Below, piece after piece: positions 58,880 to 64,000 of a stretch of 64,000 bases of DNA (position 1 is the first letter of the stretch; each line of letters opens with the position of its first letter). The notes below the pieces were generated by a model. It made no database searches. It was not told where the DNA came from and saw only the letters and a program-made list of their open reading frames with translations. This stretch comes from Gemmatimonadota bacterium (GTDB lineage Bacteria > Gemmatimonadota > Gemmatimonadetes > Gemmatimonadales > Gemmatimonadaceae). The DNA lies in the NCBI GenBank assembly GCA_028287235.1, contig JAQBQB010000004.1, positions 46,423 through 110,422 on the forward strand, in the 5' to 3' direction. The translations under genes and the position numbers were made by a program.

Positions 58880-58910
58880 CGAGCCGTCGGCATGAACTGC
58901 GGACGGCTCG
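58880..58910 (-). other. Inverted repeat upstream of prfB
   Basis: Perfect nine-base arms (CGAGCCGTC/GACGGCTCG) flank a 13-base spacer, 19 bases upstream of the prfB start codon. It may be a leader hairpin, an operator, or part of the termination region for the preceding zinc-ribbon gene. Confidence 0.4.
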
Positions 58911-58968
58911 GGCGTAAAATGTCGTCTGACCGAAAGTTAGCGGCACAGCATTGCATCGTGTAGCCCGA

Positions 58969-58989
58969 CGCCCCACGCCCCACGCCCCA
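58969..58989 (-). repeat. TGGGGCG heptad repeat, three copies
   Basis: Three perfect tandem copies of TGGGGCG on the minus strand begin a few bases past the stop codon of the zinc-ribbon gene. The same unit occurs at 34926-34953, near the end of murJ. The repeats may be a dispersed family in this genome. Confidence 0.8.
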
Positions 58990-58991
58990 CG

Positions 58992-59852
58992 CTAGAACAG
59001 CTTCTGGCCAGCCGCGAGGATCTCGTTCAGCGCTTCCTGGAAGTGCGTGGTCGACTCGGCGAACTCGCGTCCTACCTGATCGGTGTATTCCTCGTAGCTC
59101 TTCTTGATCTCCTCGCGAAAGAGCTCCTTGAGCGTTCCGTCGCGCAGCCCTTCGTCGCGCCGCTGCGGAAAGTACGTCACGAGATCGGAGATCAACGCGC
59201 GCGACAACCGTCGCGCCTTCGCGTTCGGATCGTTGGCGAGGAACGGATTGATCGGCGCGCGCGTCGGCGTCGGCATGCCGGCCGTGCTCGTGGACGGGCG
59301 CGGCGCCGGCGGTGCCGGCGGCGCAACACTCGGCGTCGCCATCGACGGGCGTGTCGGGGCCGGGGTGGGCGTCGACAGTGGCGGACGCGGAATGCTCGGC
59401 GGCGGCGCGGGGCGCATCGGCGGCACGGCCGGCATTGGCGGCATCGTTGGACGCGTCGCAAATCCGCCGCGCGGCGGCGTACGCGACGCGGGCTGACCGC
59501 TCACCGGCGGAGTCGGCGTCGCCGGTCGCGGCGCGAACATCACCGGCCGAGTCGGCGGTGAGGCCGGGGGCGGCGGGGGCGCCGCAGGCGGCAGCGGTGG
59601 GGCGGATACCGGCGCAGCCACTTGTACCGCTGCTGGTGCAGCCGCTGCCACAGCGGCCGGTACAAACGCCGGTACAGTCGCCGGCGTAAAGGCCAATGCG
59701 GACGCCGGCGCGAACTCCTCCTCGATCGAGCTGCCCGCACCGACGGTGATCACACCGCCGCATACCGAGCAACGCGCTCGCACGCCGACCGACGGCACTC
59801 TGGCCGGATCGACGCGAAACACCGATCGACACTCTGGACAGGAAACGTTCAC
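58992..59852 (-). CDS. MJ0042-type zinc-ribbon protein with Pro/Ala-rich linker
   Basis: A 286-residue protein of unknown function. Residues 1-38 form a zinc ribbon (MNVSCPECRSVFRVDPARVP, then CSVCGGVITV) of the MJ0042 type seen at the start of many envelope and regulatory proteins. A long low-complexity region rich in Pro, Ala and Thr (about 48-205) has no predicted structure. The C-terminal 75 residues are helical and conserved-looking (RRLSRALISDLVTYFPQRRD, LKELFREEIKKSYEEYTDQV), ending at ILAAGQKLF. No membrane helix is seen. It overlaps the GGDEF-like gene by four bases, so a signalling link is plausible but unproven. Confidence 0.75.
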   Translation of the reverse strand: MNVSCPECRSVFRVDPARVPSVGVRARCSVCGGVITVGAGSSIEEEFAPASALAFTPATVPAFVPAAVAAAAPAAVQVAAPVSAPPLPPAAPPPPPASPPTRPVMFAPRPATPTPPVSGQPASRTPPRGGFATRPTMPPMPAVPPMRPAPPPSIPRPPLSTPTPAPTRPSMATPSVAPPAPPAPRPSTSTAGMPTPTRAPINPFLANDPNAKARRLSRALISDLVTYFPQRRDEGLRDGTLKELFREEIKKSYEEYTDQVGREFAESTTHFQEALNEILAAGQKLF

Positions 59853-60853
59853 TTCCCCTCTCCCCCGCTAGCGGTCGCGGACTCACGCGCAGCGCCGGCC
59901 GACGCCACCTCGTCGAACGCGGCGTCCGTCCGCCGGTCGATCGAGAACACGGAGCCTGGAAGCGTCTTCGCGTAACTCTTCATCTCAGTCGCCAACGCGC
60001 TCACCTGCGCGGCATGCGTAAAGTGCCGGCGCTCGTTCGTCACTACGCCGATCGACACCGTCATCAATGGTACTCGATGCAGTTGCCCGCGGCGATCCTT
60101 TCCGAAGAAATATCCCGCGCGGCGATCCTGCTCGGAGTACTGATAGACGATCAAGGTGTCGAAGATCGACACGATCTCCGAGCATACCTCGTTCACCGCG
60201 TCGATCGGAATGATGTAGATGAAGTCGTCGCCGCCGATATGGCCGACGAACCCTTCCTCGTGGCACACGCCTTTCACGACGTCGTGGAGGATCTGCGCGA
60301 GAATACGGATGACGCGATCGCCCTCGTAGTACGAGTAGCGATCGTTGAACTCCTTGAAATGATCGAGATCGGCGTAGCAGGTCGCGAACTGCACGCCGAG
60401 CGCGAGACGCCGCGCGATGTCGCGCTCGATCTCCACGGCACCGGGGAGGCGCGTCGACGGATGGACGTAGAGATCGCGGTCCGACCGGCGGAGCATGGCG
60501 TCGAGGCGAATCTCGACCTCCGACACGTCCTGGTGCTCCCGCACCACTTCGTCGGCGCCCGCGCGAAAGCCAGCGTCGAACGACTCGAAGTCGTCCGACG
60601 AGACGACCACAGCCGGGACTACACCTGTGTACGAGTCACACTTGAGGTCGTAGAGCGCGCCGAGTACGACGTCCGCGCTCGCTCGGCTGTCGAACACGAC
60701 GACGCGCGGCCGGCTGCGGAGGGCTACTCCCATGAGCGTTTCGGTATCCCGAACGCAGAGGAGCGGCACGCCCAGGGCCGTGAGCCACCGTTGAACGACC
60801 GCCGGGGGAGCAAGGTCGTCGGGGGTAAATAGAATCGCGCTAGTTGTTGCCAC
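59849..60853 (-). CDS. Receiver-like plus degenerate GGDEF protein
   Basis: A 334-residue two-domain protein. The N-terminal receiver-like half (about 5-120) has an Asp at the phosphorylation position (Asp55, VVVFDSRAS) but lacks the usual DD pair pattern. The C-terminal half is a GGDEF fold (about 130-300) with CYADLDHFKEFNDRYSYYEG intact. The signature reads GHIGGDDFIYI, so GGDEF is GGDDF. No RxxD inhibitory site precedes it. It may be a weak or inactive diguanylate cyclase acting as a c-di-GMP or GTP sensor, or an active variant. It overlaps the zinc-ribbon gene by four bases. No EAL domain is present. Confidence 0.82.
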   Translation of the reverse strand: MATTSAILFTPDDLAPPAVVQRWLTALGVPLLCVRDTETLMGVALRSRPRVVVFDSRASADVVLGALYDLKCDSYTGVVPAVVVSSDDFESFDAGFRAGADEVVREHQDVSEVEIRLDAMLRRSDRDLYVHPSTRLPGAVEIERDIARRLALGVQFATCYADLDHFKEFNDRYSYYEGDRVIRILAQILHDVVKGVCHEEGFVGHIGGDDFIYIIPIDAVNEVCSEIVSIFDTLIVYQYSEQDRRAGYFFGKDRRGQLHRVPLMTVSIGVVTNERRHFTHAAQVSALATEMKSYAKTLPGSVFSIDRRTDAAFDEVASAGAARESATASGGEGK

Positions 60854-60959
60854 TCTCTACGGGAATCAACGGTGAAGCGCCAAATTACGCCCCCCTGTAA
60901 GCGAAGTCAAATTATGACGGCTACAGGAGTTGCGCGCTTTTCGACGTGTGTGACTTGGC

Positions 60960-61763
60960 TCACCAACGGAGCCGCCCGCCCACCGACGTTCGGCCGGTCG
61001 GATCGGTGTGCGCCGACAACCGGAAGGTGGCGAACGCATCGACCATGCTCAGGACGTGGTTGGCGCCGAGAACGATGAGGTCCTGGATGGCGGCGTAGTG
61101 CGCGTCGTCCCGCTTGAAGGTGGTACGCTTGAAGATATCATACTGCAGCTGTGCGTTGGTCCAATCCCAGCGGAACTCGGGTTTGTAGGCCAATCGCTCG
61201 TATTGGGCGAGGGCCGACGCGGTGTCCGGGTTCGTGTGCAACGCCAGGTTCCACTGGTAGCCGTTGAAGGTCGTCTGGTCCGTCTCCGGCACGACGGGGC
61301 CCGCGGCCGACGCGCTATAAAAACCACTCGCCTTCCAGTCCCGCATGGACTCGTAATATGTCCAGTCGCCGTCGGGCACGGCCGAGGAGAAGCTCGATCG
61401 GGCCACACGGCGCGCCAGATCGCGAAACGACGCCTCCTGAACCGCCTGCTCGCGGGTGTCTTTGGCGTATTTCAACCAACCGAGCAGCTCCACGGCGGCG
61501 TACGCGACGAACCGGTCGTCGCCGAGCATGAACTGGCCGCCGCCCGGTACGATGGCCGAGACGAGCGGCGCGTAGGGCAGCGCGCGAACGGGAACGCGCA
61601 GCCCGTGCTCGCGCACCGCGGAGCTGTCCGGCGGCGTCACGTCGGCGGCGCGGCGCGACACCACTCCGGCGCGCCCGTCGTCGATGCGCTGACCCCGAGC
61701 GACTCCGCTCACGGCCACACCCAGGACCGCGGCGAGGAGCGTGGCCACGACCCACGCCCGCAT
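60960..61763 (-). CDS. DUF5683-like envelope protein
   Basis: A 267-residue protein. A signal peptide (about 1-25, LLAAVLGVAVSGVARGQ) is followed by a hydrophilic segment and then PYAPLVSAIVPGGGQFMLGD and DRFVAYAAVELLGWLKYAKD (about 65-105). These resemble the conserved start of DUF5683-type proteins, in which PGxGQ is typical. The remainder has YYESMRDWKASGFYSASAAG, WDWTNAQLQYDIFKRTTFKR and a terminal GRTSVGGRLRW. The function is unknown. The ATG at 61763 shares one base with the stop of the PorV-like gene, so the pair is probably an envelope unit. An upstream extension of the frame lies inside the neighbour and was left out. Confidence 0.65.
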   Translation of the reverse strand: MRAWVVATLLAAVLGVAVSGVARGQRIDDGRAGVVSRRAADVTPPDSSAVREHGLRVPVRALPYAPLVSAIVPGGGQFMLGDDRFVAYAAVELLGWLKYAKDTREQAVQEASFRDLARRVARSSFSSAVPDGDWTYYESMRDWKASGFYSASAAGPVVPETDQTTFNGYQWNLALHTNPDTASALAQYERLAYKPEFRWDWTNAQLQYDIFKRTTFKRDDAHYAAIQDLIVLGANHVLSMVDAFATFRLSAHTDPTGRTSVGGRLRW

Positions 61764-62752
61764 CAGAAGAGGTACCGGAGCGTCAGAAAGGTCGGAGTCG
61801 ACCCGGACTGCGCGAGATCGCTGAGCATCTGGGCAATGTCGATCTGGAGCTTCCCTGTCGAAACGCCGAAGCCGAACGTCGGCCCCGAGCCGGTCGGACC
61901 ACTCGCGACATATCCCGCGCGCGCTTGGTAGCGTTCCATCCACGAAAACTCGCCTCCGATCCGGAAGCCAGGGCTCGTGCCTCCGGACACGTAGCTCACC
62001 AGGTCGGCTCCGAAGCGCAGGCGCGCCTCCTTCGGCATCTGCGCCAGCGTGGGTGCGTACGACACCCCAACGTCGGCGCGCGCCGGAAGCGGATCGGACT
62101 GCGGCGAATCGTTCACCTGGAGCTTGAGCCCGAGGTTTCGGACCGACGCGCCGATCGTGATCGTCGAGTCCCTCGCGAGCAAGTAGTGAAGGCCCACGTC
62201 GAGTGCGGCGGTCTGCGGCGCATGTATGGGGCCGTCGACCGCGCCCGTTGAGGAAAACCCGCCGCGCAACAGCTTGAACGTGATGCCGCCGGCGAGACGG
62301 TCGGTGAGCGTGGGCGCGAACGTTCCGGCGAAGATGGAGCTGCTGGTCGAGAACGATCCGGTCTGATTGCCGTTGGCGTCGACCGCCGGCTGCGTTCCGC
62401 TATTCAGGTAGCGAAAGCTCAACGCGAATGCCCCCAGGCGATTGACGGGGATGACCAGGGCGCCCGCGGCGTCCGTCTCCAGTGTTGCCGACACGTTCTT
62501 CTCGAGGTGGAGCGCGATCTCCCGCCGTCCGCCGGCAATGAGCGCCGGATTCCACCAGATGGCGTCGGAGCCGCTCGCCGACGCGGCGACGGTCTGCCCC
62601 ATTCCGAGCGAACGCGCTCCGATGGGCAGGAGAAACTCCTGCGCCCCTTCGACCGCGGTTCCTTTCTGTGCGCGAACCGCTCGGCCGGCGCCGAGCAGCA
62701 CGAGGAGTCCCGCGAAGAGGCGTCGCACCGCGCTAGAGCGCAGTTGCCTCAT
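61763..62752 (-). CDS. PorV/PorQ-family outer-membrane protein
   Basis: A 329-residue beta-barrel of the PorV/PorQ type. Residues 1-28 are a signal peptide (LLVLLGAGRAVRAQ). The mature N-terminus has the family motif FLLPIGARSLGMGQTVAASA followed by DAIWWNPALIAGGRREI. Many strands follow, ending LTLRYLF with terminal Phe. In Bacteroidetes PorV shuttles type IX secretion cargo, but in other phyla the family is broad and its role open. No other type IX components are in this window. It precedes a DUF5683-like gene and follows a Trm112-like gene, whose end it overlaps by 20 bases. Confidence 0.8.
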   Translation of the reverse strand: MRQLRSSAVRRLFAGLLVLLGAGRAVRAQKGTAVEGAQEFLLPIGARSLGMGQTVAASASGSDAIWWNPALIAGGRREIALHLEKNVSATLETDAAGALVIPVNRLGAFALSFRYLNSGTQPAVDANGNQTGSFSTSSSIFAGTFAPTLTDRLAGGITFKLLRGGFSSTGAVDGPIHAPQTAALDVGLHYLLARDSTITIGASVRNLGLKLQVNDSPQSDPLPARADVGVSYAPTLAQMPKEARLRFGADLVSYVSGGTSPGFRIGGEFSWMERYQARAGYVASGPTGSGPTFGFGVSTGKLQIDIAQMLSDLAQSGSTPTFLTLRYLF

Positions 62753-62900
62753 CGATGAGCATGATGGGGATGCCGTCGCGGATCGCGTACCGCAGCCGGC
62801 ACGCCGGACAATCGAGCGCGGATTCGGCCTCGCGGTAGACGAGCTCCCCTTTGCATTTCGGACAGACGAGAATGGCCAACAACTGAGGCGACACGCTCAT
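62733..62900 (-). CDS. Trm112/YcaR-like zinc-ribbon protein
   Basis: A 55-residue protein with two Cys pairs, ILVCPKCKGELV (Cys13, Cys16) and LDCPACRLRYAI, forming a Trm112-type zinc ribbon, followed by DGIPIMLIDEA, the family's conserved tail. Eukaryotic Trm112 activates methyltransferases, but bacterial YcaR-like members have no settled role. The ATG at 62900 forms an ATGA overlap with the era stop, which fixes the start. The last 20 bases overlap the PorV-like gene. Confidence 0.88.
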   Translation of the reverse strand: MSVSPQLLAILVCPKCKGELVYREAESALDCPACRLRYAIRDGIPIMLIDEATAL

Positions 62901-63808
62901 GGCGAACGACCCTCGTGAGACTTGGGGGTGGGGGAGGAGGCAGGCGGAAGCTGATATCCGAAGCGATGGAGCGAGTGCGGGTTGCGGCGCCAGTTCGCGA
63001 GCACCTTGACCCACAGATCGAGATAGACGCGCGCTCCGATGAAGGCTTCGATTTTTTCACGGGCCGCGCGGCCGATCGTCTTGACGCGCTGTCCGCCCGC
63101 GCCGATGAGAATCTGTTTCTGGCTATCTCGCTCGACGTGCAGGACCGCACGAATGTACACCGGCGACTGTCCTTCCCGAAACTCCTCGATCTCGCACGCC
63201 ACGCTGTACGGCACTTCGTCGTCGAGCTGCTCGAGCGCGGTTTCGCGCACCAACTCGCTCACGAAGAAGCGCACCGTCTGGGTGCTGATCTCGTCGTCCG
63301 GATAGAGAAAGGGGCTTTCCGGCAGCATCGCGCCGACGCGGACCAGGAGCTCCTCGACGCCATCGCCGGTGGCTGCGGAGACGAGGACGGCATCCGGATG
63401 TCGCTGAACCAGGTCCTCGCGATTTCCGTCACCGATCAGGTCCGTCTTGTTGATCACGGTGACGACGGGCGCGCGGAGCGGTCGCTCGAGCTGCGCGACG
63501 ACGGCGAGCGGCGCCGGCGGTCCTTCGGTGCCGTCGACCAGATACAGGACGACGTCGGCCTCATTGAGTGCGGAGAGCGCGGTGCCGCGCATCGCTTCCT
63601 GGAGCGGGTATTTCGGGTTGAGGAGGCCGGGGGTGTCGAGCAGGATCATTTGGACGGAACCCGTGGTGAGGATTCCGACGATGCGATCGCGTGTCGATTG
63701 CGGTTTCGGGCTGACGATGCTGAGCTTTTCGCCGACGATGCGGTTGAGCAGCGTCGACTTTCCGGCGTTCGGTTTACCGACGACGGTGACGATTCCAGCG
63801 TTGGGCAT
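62897..63808 (-). CDS. era: Ribosome-assembly GTPase Era
   Basis: Era binds 16S rRNA during 30S maturation. The 303-residue protein has a GTPase domain, with GKPNAGKSTLLNRIVGEKLS (G1), DTPGL (G3) and NKTDLIGD (G4), and a C-terminal KH domain with VERDSQKQILIGAGGQRVKT and RAAREKIEAFIGARVYLDLW. I chose the ATG at 63808 (MPNAGIVTV) because it gives the normal Era length. Upstream codons in this frame run into a terminator. No strong ribosome site is evident. It lies just downstream of the rRNA terminator. Confidence 0.95.
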   Translation of the reverse strand: MPNAGIVTVVGKPNAGKSTLLNRIVGEKLSIVSPKPQSTRDRIVGILTTGSVQMILLDTPGLLNPKYPLQEAMRGTALSALNEADVVLYLVDGTEGPPAPLAVVAQLERPLRAPVVTVINKTDLIGDGNREDLVQRHPDAVLVSAATGDGVEELLVRVGAMLPESPFLYPDDEISTQTVRFFVSELVRETALEQLDDEVPYSVACEIEEFREGQSPVYIRAVLHVERDSQKQILIGAGGQRVKTIGRAAREKIEAFIGARVYLDLWVKVLANWRRNPHSLHRFGYQLPPASSPTPKSHEGRSP

Positions 63809-63837
63809 GACGGGAAAGATAATGACGGAAAGCACAA

Positions 63838-63865
63838 AACCCCTGGTCCGTTGGGACCAGGGGTT
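63838..63865 (-). terminator. rRNA operon terminator
   Basis: A perfect 12-base stem (AACCCCTGGTCC/GGACCAGGGGTT) with a four-base loop follows the 5S gene on the minus strand. The end of the stem and the flanking bases give TTTTGTG. It is an intrinsic terminator between 5S rRNA and era. Confidence 0.85.
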
Positions 63866-63884
63866 CTGCAGGGACTGCATGAGG

Positions 63885-64000
63885 TGCCGGCGACGGCCTA
63901 CTCTCCCGCGCTCTCGCGAGCGGAGTACCATCGGCGCTGTAGGGCTTAACGATCGTGTTCGGAATGGGAACGAGTGTGGCCCCTACGCTCTAGTCGCCAG
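63885..64000 (-). rRNA. rrf: 5S ribosomal RNA (5' end cut by the window edge)
   Basis: Read on the minus strand the sequence has the conserved 5S features: helix I arms CTGGCGAC at the window edge and GTCGCCGG near the 3' end, the loop segment CGATCGTTAAGCCCTACAGC, and GGGAGAGTAGG near the 3' end. Only the first few bases appear to lie beyond base 64000. It is the last gene of an rRNA operon that continues to the right on the minus strand. Confidence 0.93.

Noticed and set aside
58786..59886. A 366-codon minus-strand frame ending at the prfB TGA
   Set aside because: Its last 24 codons are the true prfB start; the remainder is an out-of-frame reading of the zinc-ribbon gene.

Overview
This window is high-GC, densely packed bacterial chromosome from a diderm organism. 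It encodes a lipid A pathway (lpxD, lpxC-fabZ, lpxA, lpxB, lpxK), BamA and Skp, and Lol lipoprotein transport, so the cell has an LPS-type outer membrane. It also carries the McsA-McsB-ClpC module best known from Firmicutes, a BshC bacillithiol enzyme, a PorV-like barrel and an Ig-like/beta-propeller lipoprotein. That mix fits Gemmatimonadota or a close relative. This placement is inferred from gene content only. I support 58 protein genes, one tRNA, one edge-truncated 5S rRNA, about eight terminator-like hairpins and no mobile elements or CRISPR. No stretch longer than 300 bases lacks a gene.

The most informative non-coding element is a 28-bp dif site (XerC/XerD recombination site) at 4480-4507, between dapF and a tetratricopeptide-type membrane protein gene. 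All four genes left of it are on the + strand. To its right 51 of 54 protein genes, the tRNA and the 5S rRNA are on the - strand. Convergent polarity around dif is what is expected where the two replication forks meet, so the window appears to span the chromosome terminus.

Layout: 1-4387, end of a YfhO-type membrane protein, an Ig-like lipoprotein, a dolichol-phosphate-mannose-synthase-like glycosyltransferase and dapF. 4603-9392, TPR-type membrane protein, tRNA-Arg(CCU), a conserved hypothetical, and a SulP transporter with an outer-membrane barrel. 9516-14996, two histidine kinases and a NarL-type regulator behind a two-domain multicopper oxidase, then a YceI protein. 15175-20560, a MacAB-like exporter facing a divergent LytS/LytTR pair. 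20594-28779, a dicarboxylate symporter gene preceded by a tight operon, in transcription order DUF512, der, plsY, gpsA, merR, surE, pcm, acyP, apt. 29021-38724, a TPR lipoprotein-like protein, uvrC-thrC-larC, murJ, bshC and rlmH. 38732-50066, glutamate dehydrogenase and an outer-membrane operon running bamA, skp, lpxD, lpxC-fabZ, lpxA, an oxidoreductase, lpxB, an acyltransferase, lpxK. 50157-58860, prfB (with the classical +1 programmed frameshift), lysS, a Lol permease and ATPase, mcsA, mcsB, clpC. 58992-64000, a zinc-ribbon protein, a degenerate GGDEF protein, two envelope proteins, a Trm112-like protein, era, an intrinsic terminator and the 3' end of an rRNA operon.

Most adjacent genes overlap by 1-16 bases, often as ATGA or TGATG, pointing to translational coupling in long minus-strand operons. 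I see no clearly novel multi-gene defence or biosynthetic system. The points most worth following are the dif/terminus assignment, the arginine-phosphorylation protease module without CtsR, an oxidoreductase inside the lipid A operon, a G-rich heptad repeat at two gene ends, and the remnant of a lost permease gene.
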